This document shows, in pieces, positions 24,235 to 32,889 of a stretch of DNA of 64,000 nt. A model generated the notes under the pieces. The model made no database searches, had not been told where the DNA came from, and was given only the letters and a program-made list of their open reading frames with translations. Source of the DNA: Pseudomonas nicosulfuronedens (GTDB taxonomy: Bacteria; Pseudomonadota; Gammaproteobacteria; Pseudomonadales; Pseudomonadaceae); contig NZ_SWDV01000027.1 of the NCBI RefSeq assembly GCF_005877905.1, forward strand, positions 1 through 64,000. The letters are read 5' to 3'. Each line of letters opens with the position of its first letter. Within the stretch, counting starts at the first letter, position 1. A program made the position numbers and the translations under genes.

Positions 24235-26313
24235 TCACTTCGCGTCAGGCTTGCCGTCCACCACCCCAGCGGTGTTGTCCAGCAGGCTCTTGGTCGCGGT
24301 CTGGATGAAGGACTCCAGGCGTACGCGCAGGCTTTCCTGGTCGGTGGCGCCATCCACACGCTTCACGCCAAAGTCGCTGCCCAGCTTGTAGTCGTAGACG
24401 CGGATATCGCCTTCCTTCGGACGGATCAGGATGCGGTTGCCGGAGATCACGGCGACCACCTGCTCGCTACCCGAGGGCTTGATGACGCCGATACCCTTGT
24501 CGCCAGCCGGCAGGTTCAGCAGGTCGCGGCCCCAGCACTGGTGACGCACTTCGCCGCCCAGGCGGCCCATGATGGTCGGCACGATGTCGATCTGGGTGCC
24601 AACGGTATCGCGGGTCGCGCCGAACTTCTCCTGGATGCCCGGGGCTACCAGCAGCAGCGGTACGTTGAAGCGGAACAGGTCCATCTCGGTCAGTTGCTCG
24701 GGGCTGCCGAAACCATGGTCGCCGACGACCACGAACAGGGTGTCCTTGTAGTACGGCGACTTCTTCGCCTTCTCGAAGAACTGCCCCAGCGCCCAGTCGG
24801 AATAACGCATGGCCGTCAGGTGCTCGTCGAGGCTGCCGTTACCGGTTACGCGCTCCACCGGCAGGTCCTTCGGCAGTGCGTAGGGCACGTGGTTGGAGAG
24901 GGTCTGCAGCAGGGCATAGAACGGCTTGCCAGTGGCTTCGAGCTTGTCCAGCTCCTCGTTGCCGCGGGCGAACATGTCCTGGTCGGACACGCCCCAGGTC
25001 GGGTCGGAGAACACCGGGTTGACGAAGTCGTTACGGCCGATGAACGAGGTCATGCCCTGGTTGGCGAAGAAGCCGGACTGGTTGTCCCAGGCGAAGTCGC
25101 CGTTGTAGACGTAGACGTCCTCGAACTTGCGCGCCGACAGCAGCTGCGGCAGGCCGGAGAACTTGTGGCCGCCCTCGGGCGTCTGCATCAGGTACTCGAA
25201 GCCCGGCAGGTTGGGGAAGCACGCCATGGTGGCGAACATGCCCTGGTGCGTGTGGGTGCCGTTGGAGAAGTACTGGGTGAACAGCAGCCCTTCCTTGCTC
25301 AGCTTGTCGAAGTACGGCGTGATGTCGCCCTTGCCGCCCAGCGCACCGACGTAATGGCCGGCGAAGCTTTCCATGAGGATCACCACGACGTTCTTGATCG
25401 GCAGCGTGCCATCGGCCGGCGGGGTGTAGTCACGGCGCACGGCGGCGTCATCGGCGTCGACCAGCTTGTCGTCCGGCATCACCAGCATCTGGCGCACCAC
25501 GTCGCGTGCCTGATCCACCGGCAGGGTGGCTTTCCAGATGTTGTCGCGGTCTTCGGACAGGAAGCGGCTCTCGGCGGCCTTGATCAGGCTCAGGGTGCCG
25601 TTCAGGCCCAGTTGGTTGGCGAACATCGAATCCGTGGTGAAGGCATCGCCCCAGCGCAGCGGCGGGCCCTGGCGCAGGGTGCCGCGAGCGGCAACCACGC
25701 AGACCACGATCACTACCAGCATCACGGCCACACGGATGTACCAGGCGGCGGCGCGCGGACCGGAAGCATCCGGACGGGTTGCGCGGTCGATGCCACGGAA
25801 CACCAGGTACAGCAGCCAGGTGGCAAAGGCCCAGGCCAACAGGTAGCGAACCACCGGGTAGCCATACCAGATCATGCTCATGACCGTCTTCGGGTCTTCG
25901 GACATGTACTGGAACACCAGGCTGTTCAGGCGCTGGTGGAACTCGCGGTAGAAGTCCATCTCCAGCACGCCGAGGAACAGCGTGATACTCGCGGCGATGG
26001 TCAGCCAGGCCTTCCACAGCCAGCGCCAGCCCATGGCGCGCACGCTGGCGATGGCAAACACCAGCGGGGCGACGATGTAGACCACCGCGCGGATGTCGAA
26101 GCGCATGCCGGTGATGAAGGCCTCGACGAAGGTGGACGCCGGGGTGCTGCCGATCAGCTCGCGGTTGTAGATCAGCAGCGCCACGCGCAGCAGGGAAAAC
26201 ATCACCATCAGCGCAACGACGCTGAGCGCGGTGAACGCCAGGTGGCTGGACACGGTCGGCCGCGTGAGGCTCGCACCGGTCTGGCGGTTGGTCAGGACTT
26301 CTGATTGGCCCAT
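24235..26313 (-). CDS. LTA synthase-like phosphotransferase/sulfatase-fold membrane protein
   Basis: A 692-residue protein with about five N-terminal membrane helices (residues 20-210) and a large periplasmic alkaline-phosphatase/sulfatase-fold domain. Metal and active-site motifs include ILMESFAG (Glu315), the Thr-containing NGTHTHQGMF (351-360) and VGDHGFG. In Gram-positives such enzymes polymerise glycerol phosphate; in Gram-negatives relatives (OpgB type) decorate periplasmic glucans with phosphoglycerol. The start MGQSEVLTNR is chosen because upstream codons have no homology-like features. It is followed by a strong terminator and appears monocistronic. Confidence 0.88.
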   Translation of the reverse strand: MGQSEVLTNRQTGASLTRPTVSSHLAFTALSVVALMVMFSLLRVALLIYNRELIGSTPASTFVEAFITGMRFDIRAVVYIVAPLVFAIASVRAMGWRWLWKAWLTIAASITLFLGVLEMDFYREFHQRLNSLVFQYMSEDPKTVMSMIWYGYPVVRYLLAWAFATWLLYLVFRGIDRATRPDASGPRAAAWYIRVAVMLVVIVVCVVAARGTLRQGPPLRWGDAFTTDSMFANQLGLNGTLSLIKAAESRFLSEDRDNIWKATLPVDQARDVVRQMLVMPDDKLVDADDAAVRRDYTPPADGTLPIKNVVVILMESFAGHYVGALGGKGDITPYFDKLSKEGLLFTQYFSNGTHTHQGMFATMACFPNLPGFEYLMQTPEGGHKFSGLPQLLSARKFEDVYVYNGDFAWDNQSGFFANQGMTSFIGRNDFVNPVFSDPTWGVSDQDMFARGNEELDKLEATGKPFYALLQTLSNHVPYALPKDLPVERVTGNGSLDEHLTAMRYSDWALGQFFEKAKKSPYYKDTLFVVVGDHGFGSPEQLTEMDLFRFNVPLLLVAPGIQEKFGATRDTVGTQIDIVPTIMGRLGGEVRHQCWGRDLLNLPAGDKGIGVIKPSGSEQVVAVISGNRILIRPKEGDIRVYDYKLGSDFGVKRVDGATDQESLRVRLESFIQTATKSLLDNTAGVVDGKPDAK

Positions 26314-26636
26314 TTCTTGGTTCCGTTGTGAACGTTCAGGGTTCGAAGGAGCATCGCCATGGCCGGGCGGAAGGTCTGCCCGCGCGAGCGCGAAAGGCTG
26401 CGGCATTACACCGCAAAAGCAGCGGCGCCGCATTCTATTGTGCGCGCCTTAAGCAGGCATTAAGCCTGGCCGGGGATTCGTTTCCGAATGATGCAAGCGT
26501 GAACCGGCGCAGGTGGGACCGCCTGACGGCGGGGATAGTGCCGGACGGCCTGTGAAGAAAATGTCCCGACAGGCGGGAAATCCAGGGGCACTGTGCGCCT
26601 GCCCGCCGTGCGATCGGCACGGCGGGCAGCGGTGCA
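26314..26636. other. Intergenic between speE and the LTA-synthase-like gene
   Basis: 323 bases without a gene. It contains the promoter region of the LTA-synthase-like gene, including a moderately AT-rich part at 26430-26500, and the hairpin at 26599-26629 after speE. Short open frames here have no ribosome binding site or family resemblance. Confidence 0.45.
26599..26629 (-). terminator. Strong hairpin after speE, no T-tract
   Basis: CTGCCCGCCGTGC (26599-26611) pairs perfectly over 13 bases with GCACGGCGGGCAG (26617-26629) around a 5-base loop, eight bases past the speE stop. A T-tract is missing, so it may protect the 3' end or act as a factor-assisted terminator. Confidence 0.55.
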
Positions 26637-27497
26637 TCAGTCGTTGGCCGGCTTGCCGATAGCCTGCAGCACGTACTGCGGCAGGGCGAAAGCGCCCTGG
26701 TGGATGGCCGGGTTGTAATAGCGGGTCTGAATTCCGCTGGCGGCGAAGCGCTGGGCCAGGGTCGCGGCATCGACCTTGCGCAGCGCCGGGTTAGTCGAGC
26801 CCCAGGCGAAGGTCATCGAGCCGCCGATGTAGGTCGGCACGGCCGCCTGGTAGAAGTGCCAGTCGGCAAACAGGCCGTTCATGCGACCCGCCGTGTTGCG
26901 CACAGTATCCAGCTGCATGAACGGCGTGCCGTTCTGGGTCACCAGCACGCCGCCCTCGTTCAGGCAGCGGTGGCAGGCCTGGTAGAAGTTTTCCGAGAAC
27001 AACACTTCGCCCGGGCCGATCGGATCGGTGGAATCGGAGATGATCACGTCGAACTTCTCCGTGGTGGTGGCGACGAAGCGCATGCCGTCGTCGATCACCA
27101 GGTTCAGGCGCGCATCGTCGAAGGCACCCTGGGAATGGTTGGGCAGGAATTCCTTGCACATGTCGACCACGGTGCCGTCGATCTCGACCATGGTGATGTG
27201 CTCGACGCTGGCGTGCTTGGCCACCTCGCGCAGCATGCCGCCGTCGCCACCGCCGATGATCAGCACGCGCTTGGCCGCGCCATGGGCGAGGACCGGCACG
27301 TGGGTGAGCATCTCGTGGTAGATGAACTCGTCGGCCTCGGTGGTCTGGATCACGCCGTCCAGCGCCATCACGCGACCCATGCGGGCATTCTCGAAGATCA
27401 CCAGGTGCTGGTGCTCGGTGCGCACCTCGTGGAGCATCCTGTCGACGCTGAAACGCTGGCCATAGCCGTCGTAGAGGGTTTCCTGGTAATCGTGCAT
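26637..27497 (-). CDS. speE: Spermidine synthase
   Basis: A 286-residue aminopropyltransferase making spermidine from putrescine and decarboxylated S-adenosylmethionine, releasing methylthioadenosine. The nucleotide-binding GGGDGG is at 82-87, Glu105 binds the ribose, and [10 protein letters not shown] (154-163) holds the catalytic Asp. Length matches E. coli SpeE. GGGAG is about 9 bases before the ATG. Its by-product is the substrate of the methionine salvage genes mtnB/C/D 3.5 kb further right. It is divergent from alkA, with a 194-bp shared promoter region. Confidence 0.96.
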   Translation of the reverse strand: MHDYQETLYDGYGQRFSVDRMLHEVRTEHQHLVIFENARMGRVMALDGVIQTTEADEFIYHEMLTHVPVLAHGAAKRVLIIGGGDGGMLREVAKHASVEHITMVEIDGTVVDMCKEFLPNHSQGAFDDARLNLVIDDGMRFVATTTEKFDVIISDSTDPIGPGEVLFSENFYQACHRCLNEGGVLVTQNGTPFMQLDTVRNTAGRMNGLFADWHFYQAAVPTYIGGSMTFAWGSTNPALRKVDAATLAQRFAASGIQTRYYNPAIHQGAFALPQYVLQAIGKPAND

Positions 27498-27691
27498 GCA
27501 GTGGGCTCCCGTCGGGACAAGACACTAGGAGGGGACGGCCGGGCCGCCCCGAAAGAGGCGCGCATTCTACGTGCCGGAAGATGACAGGTCGAACCCTGCC
27601 GTCGGTACCCTCTATATAACGAGCCTGGCCGCTCCAGTTTGAAAGTCAGCCGCGGGAGGACAGCCCGGCACGCAACAGGTAAGGTCGCTGC

Positions 27692-28597
27692 ATGAAAAGC
27701 ACAGCCCCCGCCCCCCGCATCATCCGCCTGCCCTACCACGCCCCCTGGGACTGGCAGCAGTTCCACGACCACTTCGCCCTGCGCAGCCTGAGCGGTGTCG
27801 AATGCCTGTCGCCCCGGCGCTACGCCCGCAGCGTAAGGCTGGGCGCGGATAGCGGCTGGTTCAGCGTGGCGCCTCTGGAGGACTCCGCAGAGCTGGCGCT
27901 GGAGCTGCACGTACCGTCCCGTCACAGCGACACACTGACGACGCAGGTGCGCAAGATGTTCGACCTGGACAGCAATCCCACCCACATCGCCGCGCACCTG
28001 GGCGGTGACGCCGTCCTCGGCCCGCTCTTGCTACAGGCCCCCGGCCTGCGCCTGCCCACGGCGTTCGACCCGTTCGAACAGGCTGTGCGTGCCATCGTCG
28101 GCCAGCAGGTCACGGTGAAAGCTGCGGTGACCATCGTCGGGCGGCTGGTGCAGCGCCTGGGTGAAGCGCTGCCCGGCGACATCGCGGGCCAGCCGACCCG
28201 TCTGTTTCCCACCCCCGAGGCCCTGGCCGAAGCCGACCTCGCCGGCATCGGCATGCCCGGCAAGCGCGTGGAGACCCTGCAGCGCTTCTCCGCCGCCTGC
28301 GCCAGCGGCGCATTGGAGCTGCACGTCGACGACGGCGCCGAGGACCTGGTGAAGCGCCTCTGCGCCCTCCCCGGCATCGGCCCCTGGACCGCCGAATACA
28401 TTGCCCTGCGCGCCTTCGGTGATCCAGACGCCTTCCCCGCCGCCGACCTGGGCCTGCTCAAGTCGCCGGTCTGGGGCGCCGAGGGCATTACCGCCCGCGA
28501 GCTGCAACGCCGCGCCGAAGCCTGGCGGCCCTGGCGCGCCTACGCCGCCGTCTACCTGTGGCACGCCTATTCCCAGGCTGGCCGTACCGGAGGATGA
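27692..28597 (+). CDS. alkA: DNA-3-methyladenine glycosylase II
   Basis: A 301-residue helix-hairpin-helix glycosylase that removes 3-methyladenine and other alkylated bases. The N-terminal AlkA-type domain (about 1-115) precedes the HhH-GPD domain. The hairpin is [16 protein letters not shown], and the catalytic Asp252 follows in [18 protein letters not shown] is the typical core helix. Its stop adjoins the start of an O6-alkylguanine transferase gene with the ribosome binding site inside the alkA end, so the two form an alkylation-repair operon. No Ada-type regulator is fused or adjacent. Confidence 0.93.
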   Translation: MKSTAPAPRIIRLPYHAPWDWQQFHDHFALRSLSGVECLSPRRYARSVRLGADSGWFSVAPLEDSAELALELHVPSRHSDTLTTQVRKMFDLDSNPTHIAAHLGGDAVLGPLLLQAPGLRLPTAFDPFEQAVRAIVGQQVTVKAAVTIVGRLVQRLGEALPGDIAGQPTRLFPTPEALAEADLAGIGMPGKRVETLQRFSAACASGALELHVDDGAEDLVKRLCALPGIGPWTAEYIALRAFGDPDAFPAADLGLLKSPVWGAEGITARELQRRAEAWRPWRAYAAVYLWHAYSQAGRTGG

Positions 28598-28599
28598 CC

Positions 28600-29076
28600 A
28601 TGCACTACCGCTACCACGACAGCCCCACCGGCCGCCTGCTGCTGGCCGGCGACGAAGGCGGCCTGCGGATGCTCTACATGGATCTGGAAGTCCGCCACTA
28701 CCCACAACCAGATTGGCAGGAAGGCAGTCCGCTGCTGGACGACGTGGCGCGCCAGCTGGACGAATACTTCGCCGGCAAGCGCCAGCGCTTCGACGTGAAG
28801 CTGAATACCGGCGGCACCGAGTTCCAGCGCCAGGTCTGGCAGGCGCTGCTGGAAATTCCCTACGGCTACACCACCGTCTACGCGGAACTCGCGCGGCGCA
28901 TCGGCCGGCCCAAGGCGATCCGTGCGGTGGGCGCGGCCAACGGCGCCAACCCGATCAGCATCATCGTCCCCTGCCACCGGGTGATCGGCAGCAACGGCAG
29001 CCTCACCGGCTATGCCGGTGGCCTGCCGCGCAAGGAGTTGCTGCTGCGCCTGGAAGGCGCGCTGGAATCGGCCTGA
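28600..29076 (+). CDS. ogt: Methylated-DNA-protein cysteine methyltransferase (Ogt type)
   Basis: A 158-residue suicide repair protein that takes the alkyl group from O6-alkylguanine onto Cys125 in [26 protein letters not shown] supplies the DNA-recognition helix and Arg finger. Two ATG codons are close together; the second (MHYRYHDS) is chosen because GGAGG is then six bases away. The first would overlap the alkA stop by four bases. It is co-transcribed with alkA and converges with a second, divergent-sequence paralog only 8 bases away. Confidence 0.92.
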   Translation: MHYRYHDSPTGRLLLAGDEGGLRMLYMDLEVRHYPQPDWQEGSPLLDDVARQLDEYFAGKRQRFDVKLNTGGTEFQRQVWQALLEIPYGYTTVYAELARRIGRPKAIRAVGAANGANPISIIVPCHRVIGSNGSLTGYAGGLPRKELLLRLEGALESA

Positions 29077-29084
29077 CAGCCGAG

Positions 29085-29618
29085 CTAGAAATCGAAAGCG
29101 GTCTGCGCGGCCTGCGGGTCCTCGTAACCTTCCAGCGCCAGCATGCGCATCTTCGAGGTGCTGCCACCGGGCGCGGAGAAACCGCCGGTCTTGCCGCCGC
29201 TGGCGAGTACTCGGTGGCAAGGAATGATCAACGGGATCGGGTTGGAGCCCATCGCCTGCCCCACCGCGCGGGACAAGCCGACATCGCCCAGGCGCCGGGC
29301 GATCTCGCCGTAGGTCGTGGTTTCGCCGCGGCCCAATTGAAGGATGTCGTCGTAGACGCGACGGTGGAAATCGCTCTGCCCCGACAAGTCCAGCGGCAGC
29401 GTCTCGAACGACACCGCCTCGCCCCGCGCATAGCCGAGGATCAACCGGCAGGCTTCGTCGATGAATGCCGGCCACTGGGCGGTTTCACTACCCAGCTTGG
29501 CGAAGCGCTCGCGCACGCTGTGTACGGAGTCACCCGGCAGATAGGCACGCGTAATCCCCTGCGGGCTCCAAGCGAGCCCGAACCAGCCGAGGTCTGTTTC
29601 GATCAGGCAGTAATGCAT
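29085..29618 (-). CDS. Second O6-alkylguanine-DNA alkyltransferase-like protein
   Basis: A 177-residue MGMT-family protein with the alkyl acceptor Cys134 in LIIPCHRVLAS and the recognition segment RGETTTYGEIARRLG. It is only distantly similar to the neighbouring Ogt: its N-terminal domain is different (MHYCLIETDLGWFGLAWS) and it has an extended C-terminus. The start is uncertain between this ATG and one 24 bases upstream; neither has a strong ribosome binding site. It faces the alkA-ogt operon tail to tail. Confidence 0.88.
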   Translation of the reverse strand: MHYCLIETDLGWFGLAWSPQGITRAYLPGDSVHSVRERFAKLGSETAQWPAFIDEACRLILGYARGEAVSFETLPLDLSGQSDFHRRVYDDILQLGRGETTTYGEIARRLGDVGLSRAVGQAMGSNPIPLIIPCHRVLASGGKTGGFSAPGGSTSKMRMLALEGYEDPQAAQTAFDF

Positions 29619-29655
29619 CAGCGAAGTGTCTGCCCCTGGCATCGATACCGCAAGC

Positions 29656-29847
29656 TCAGACCCGCACGTTGCCGCGCGGCCCGGCGATGGCCCAGATGAT
29701 CAACCCGAGCACCGGCAGGATGACGATCACCAGGATCCAGATGATCTTCATCGGCAGTTCGGCACCGCTTTTGACGACGTTGATGATTGCCCAGATGTCC
29801 AGGGCAAAGATGATCAGGCTGATCAGACCACTGAGGGTGGAACCCAT
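29656..29847 (-). CDS. PLDc_N-domain small membrane protein
   Basis: A 63-residue protein with two hydrophobic helices, ISLIIFALDIWAIINVV and IIWILVIVILPVLGLIIWAI, and the ending AGPRGNVRV. This is the phospholipase D/cardiolipin synthase N-terminal domain as a free-standing protein. It lacks any catalytic domain. The role is unknown; a small membrane chaperone or modulator is possible. It lies 37 bases upstream of the second alkyltransferase gene in the same direction, so they may share a transcript. Confidence 0.8.
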   Translation of the reverse strand: MGSTLSGLISLIIFALDIWAIINVVKSGAELPMKIIWILVIVILPVLGLIIWAIAGPRGNVRV

Positions 29848-29915
29848 GATGAAGTTCTCTTCGCGGCAAGTTAGGTTCTCTCAGAATAGCCAGCGTTGAA
29901 GCTTCGGACCTCGCC

Positions 29916-30809
29916 ATGGACGAAAGTCGCCTGCCTCACTCCCTGAATGCCCGCCTGCGCTGCCTCGCATGGCTGGCGCTGCTGGCGGCCGGCCTCGGCG
30001 AACTGGGTCGCTGGCACTGGCTCGCGGAACTGTGCAGCCACTTCATTCCCCACTATGCAGCCATCCTGCTGCTGGCCGCCGTGTTCCACCGGCGCGACTG
30101 GCAAGACGCCCTGTTCCTGCTCGTCGGGATGGGGCTGGCAGCCTGGAGCCTGGCACCCGCTCCAGACGTTTCCAGCCCGAGCGCCGCCGGCCCGCTGCGC
30201 CTGTTGGGCTACAACCTGAGAGTGGACAATACCGCTGCCGATGCAGACGCCCGCTGGCTGGCGACGGTCGATGCAAAAGTGATCTTCGTGACCGAAGCCA
30301 GCCACGAATGGGAGACACGATTGCAAGGATTGCCGCCGGGTTGCGCCCGCTATGACGACTCACCCTTCGGCCTGGCGCTATTCAGCCGGGTACCGCTGAA
30401 GTCTTGCCGGGTCCTCGGTCTGGGCGGCGCCGCACAGGGCTACCCATACATCCGTGCCGAGCTGGCCGACGGCCGGCTGATCTACGGTGTGCATCCACCG
30501 CCGCCGCTGGGAGCGAACCTGGCGTTGGCCAGGGACGAATCGCTACGCCAGCTCGCCGCACGGATCAGGGCGGAGAAAGCACCGGTGCTGGTGCTTGGCG
30601 ACTTCAACAGCAGCCCGTTCTCACCACGCCTGCGCCACTTCATCGAGGCCGCCGGACTGCGCCGCAGCAGCCCCAATGGCCGACCGACCTGGTTGCCTGG
30701 CTTGCTGTCGTTGGACCACGCGCTGGTCAGCGCCAGAGCACCAGTGTCCGGTGTGGGAGCCTACGCCTGGCGCGGCTCGGATCACCGTCCCATCTGGATC
30801 GACTGGTAG
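29916..30809 (+). CDS. Endonuclease/exonuclease/phosphatase-family membrane protein
   Basis: A 297-residue protein with about three N-terminal membrane helices (residues 14-80) and a C-terminal EEP domain. GYNLRVDN, FVTEAS, VLGDFNSSPFS and GSDHRPIWI are the metal-binding and catalytic blocks; Asp and His of GSDH are the last catalytic pair. Topology places the catalytic domain outside the cytoplasm or close to the membrane. Substrates may be nucleic acids or phospho-compounds. It is convergent with mtnC. Confidence 0.87.
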   Translation: MDESRLPHSLNARLRCLAWLALLAAGLGELGRWHWLAELCSHFIPHYAAILLLAAVFHRRDWQDALFLLVGMGLAAWSLAPAPDVSSPSAAGPLRLLGYNLRVDNTAADADARWLATVDAKVIFVTEASHEWETRLQGLPPGCARYDDSPFGLALFSRVPLKSCRVLGLGGAAQGYPYIRAELADGRLIYGVHPPPPLGANLALARDESLRQLAARIRAEKAPVLVLGDFNSSPFSPRLRHFIEAAGLRRSSPNGRPTWLPGLLSLDHALVSARAPVSGVGAYAWRGSDHRPIWIDW

Positions 30810-30813
30810 CGTG

Positions 30814-31497
30814 TCAGAACCGGGCCGGGTCGATCACCGCAAAGCTGGCCACGGTGTCATGGCCTTCCAGCACACCTCCCTCGCGGGCCAGGCCGATGGT
30901 CTGCAGGCCTGCCTGCTGCGCGGCGTCCAGCTCCTGAACCACGTCAGAAAGGAAGAGGATTTCCTCGCCCGGCAGACCGATGGCGGCGGCGATGCGCTGG
31001 TAAGACCCGGCCTCCCGCTTGGGCCCGCTGGTGGTGTCGAAGTAACCCGAGAACAGGGGCGACAGATCGCCGGCCTCGGAGCAGCCGAAGATCAGTTTCT
31101 GTGCCTGGATCGAGCCGGAGGAATAGACGTACAGCTGGTAGCCCTCGGCGTGCCACTGGCGCAGCGCGTCGACGGCATCCGGGTAGACATGGCCCTTGAG
31201 CTGGCCGGCACGGTAGCCCTGCTCCCAGACCATGCCCTGCAACGCTTTGAGCGGCGTGGCCTTGCGGTCCTCGGCGATCCAGCCGAGGAGAATTTCGATG
31301 CAGCGTTCGCTGTCAGCATTCGCCTCGCCGCTGTCGGCGCGCACGGCCGCCAGTTGCTCGGCCACGACCAGCTCGGCGGCGTGCTGGCGCACGTAGTCCG
31401 GCAGGTGCGCGGCGGCATAGGGGAAGAGCACGTCGAAAACGAAGCTGACCGCGCTGGTGGTGCCTTCGATGTCGGTGAGGATGGCTTTGATGGGCAT
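30814..31497 (-). CDS. mtnC: Enolase-phosphatase E1
   Basis: A 227-residue HAD-superfamily bifunctional enzyme of methionine salvage that enolises and dephosphorylates 2,3-diketo-5-methylthiopentyl-1-phosphate to the acireductone. The first HAD motif DIEGTT (Asp9, Glu11) is the diagnostic MtnC form, and SGSIQAQKL and FLSDVVQEL are motifs two and four. The start is the ATG of MPIKAILTD. It follows mtnD after a 172-bp gap filled with repeats, the last gene of the leftward salvage operon. Confidence 0.95.
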   Translation of the reverse strand: MPIKAILTDIEGTTSAVSFVFDVLFPYAAAHLPDYVRQHAAELVVAEQLAAVRADSGEANADSERCIEILLGWIAEDRKATPLKALQGMVWEQGYRAGQLKGHVYPDAVDALRQWHAEGYQLYVYSSGSIQAQKLIFGCSEAGDLSPLFSGYFDTTSGPKREAGSYQRIAAAIGLPGEEILFLSDVVQELDAAQQAGLQTIGLAREGGVLEGHDTVASFAVIDPARF

Positions 31498-31523
31498 GGA
31501 AACTCCGGCGCAGCGATGGCATT

Positions 31524-31642
31524 CGTAGGAACGGACTGAAGTCCGCGATAGCCCGGCAGCGGCAGGGCAAAGGCATCGCGGAGAAGCTCCGCTCCTACGA
31601 AGAGCACCACGTCTTGCCGTAGGAGCGGACCTTGTCCGCGAA
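31524..31642. repeat. Three REP-like units between mtnD and mtnC
   Basis: Units of a second REP type, GTAGGAGCGGAC-TTGTCCGCGA and its inverted forms, occur at 31524-31549, 31577-31599 and 31619-31642. They fill the gap inside the mtn operon and can form alternative hairpins. They differ from the GTAGGAGCGAGC units elsewhere in the window. Confidence 0.7.
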
Positions 31643-31669
31643 TCCCCGGCGATGCCGGGGCATAAGCGG

Positions 31670-32215
31670 TCAGTCTTCCAGCAGCGGAAACCGCCTGGCG
31701 ATCTCGTCGCCGGTGAACTTCGCAACCCAGCCCTCAGCGTTGTTGAACAGGCGGATGGCGACGAAGTGCGGGCGCTCGCCCATGTCGAACCAGTGGCGGG
31801 TGCCGGCGGGCACCGAGATCAGGTCGTTCTTCTCGCATTGCACGGCGTAGACGTGGTCCTCGATGTGCAGGGTGAACAGGCCCCGGCCGGCGACGAAGAA
31901 ACGTACTTCGTCCTCGCCATGGCGGTGCTCGTCGAGGAACTTCGCGCGCAGCTCGTCCTTTTGCGGATGGTCGGCGGTGAGGCTGACCACGTCGACGGTG
32001 ACGTAGCCCTCTTCTTCCTGCAAACGGCGAATCTCGTGCTGGTAGGCGGCGATCACTTCTTCCTGGCTGGCGCCGGGGACGATGGGGGCGTTGGCCGCCC
32101 AGCGCTGGAAACGCACGCCCAGCTCGCCGAGGGTGGAAGCGATGTCCTCGGCGTGGGTCAGCAGCTTCAGTGGCTGCTCGGGGTTGGATTCGTGGTAGAC
32201 GGTCAGGCTGCTCAT
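31670..32215 (-). CDS. mtnD: Acireductone dioxygenase
   Basis: A 181-residue cupin that oxidises the acireductone, giving the ketoacid precursor of methionine with Fe or an off-pathway product with Ni. Metal ligands His97, His99, Glu103 ([10 protein letters not shown]) and His141 (GTRHWFDMG) match the Klebsiella enzyme almost exactly in position. The start is [10 protein letters not shown]. It is 47 bases downstream of mtnB. Confidence 0.96.
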   Translation of the reverse strand: MSSLTVYHESNPEQPLKLLTHAEDIASTLGELGVRFQRWAANAPIVPGASQEEVIAAYQHEIRRLQEEEGYVTVDVVSLTADHPQKDELRAKFLDEHRHGEDEVRFFVAGRGLFTLHIEDHVYAVQCEKNDLISVPAGTRHWFDMGERPHFVAIRLFNNAEGWVAKFTGDEIARRFPLLED

Positions 32216-32262
32216 GGTCGTTGTCCTTCTGGGCTTTTTTCTCAAAAGCGGGCCGGATTCGC

Positions 32263-32889
32263 TCAGCGCGTGCCGCCGCGAAGGCTCAGTACTTTCAGTT
32301 CGCATTCGAAGAGGAACTCGAAGGCTTCGATCTGGCGCAGGGCATCGGCCATGCGTGGGCCCCAAGTGTACAGGCCGTGGCCGCGGATCAGGTAACCGGG
32401 GCAGTCCGGATGCGCCTCCAGCCAGGGCTGCACCTTGGCAGCCAGGCGGGCGATGTCCTGATCATTGTCGAAGATTGGCACGGTGACGCGGACTTCATGG
32501 GTGGTGACGCCGCTGAAGGCTTTCTGCAGTTCGTAGTCTTGCAGCTCCAGGCGGTCGCCGGCGGTCAGGCGCGACAGCACGGTGGCGTTGACCGAATGGG
32601 TGTGCAGCACCGCACCGATCTCCGGGCGCCAGGCGTAGAGCTGGGTGTGCAGCAGGGTTTCCGCCGAAGGCTTCTTGCCCGGCTCCAGGCTATTGCCGGC
32701 CAGGTCGGTTTCCAGCACATCGTCCTCGCCGAGCTGCCCCTTGTGCTTGCCCGAAACGGTGAGCAGCGCGCGGTCGGCCGCCAGGCGCGCCGAGTAGTTG
32801 CTGCTGGTGGCCGGCGACCAGCCACGGCCATAGAGGAAGCGACCGGCGTCGATGATCTGCCGGGTCAGCTGTTCACGGGTGTCGTTCAT
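32263..32889 (-). CDS. mtnB: Methylthioribulose-1-phosphate dehydratase
   Basis: A 208-residue class II aldolase-fold zinc enzyme of methionine salvage. Zinc ligands are His96 and His98 (VLHTHSV) and His171 (RGHGLYTWG), with Glu120 nearby as a catalytic acid/base candidate. SSNYSARL is the phosphate-binding start of the fold. Its first codons overlap the end of the upstream MFS gene by 17 bases, so the two are coupled. The pathway genes mtnA and mtnP are not in the window. Confidence 0.94.
   Translation of the reverse strand: MNDTREQLTRQIIDAGRFLYGRGWSPATSSNYSARLAADRALLTVSGKHKGQLGEDDVLETDLAGNSLEPGKKPSAETLLHTQLYAWRPEIGAVLHTHSVNATVLSRLTAGDRLELQDYELQKAFSGVTTHEVRVTVPIFDNDQDIARLAAKVQPWLEAHPDCPGYLIRGHGLYTWGPRMADALRQIEAFEFLFECELKVLSLRGGTR

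Noticed and set aside
24085-26304. 739-codon plus-strand frame opposite the LTA-synthase-like gene
   Set aside because: Shadow frame; no family pattern, and the opposite strand has membrane helices and metal motifs.
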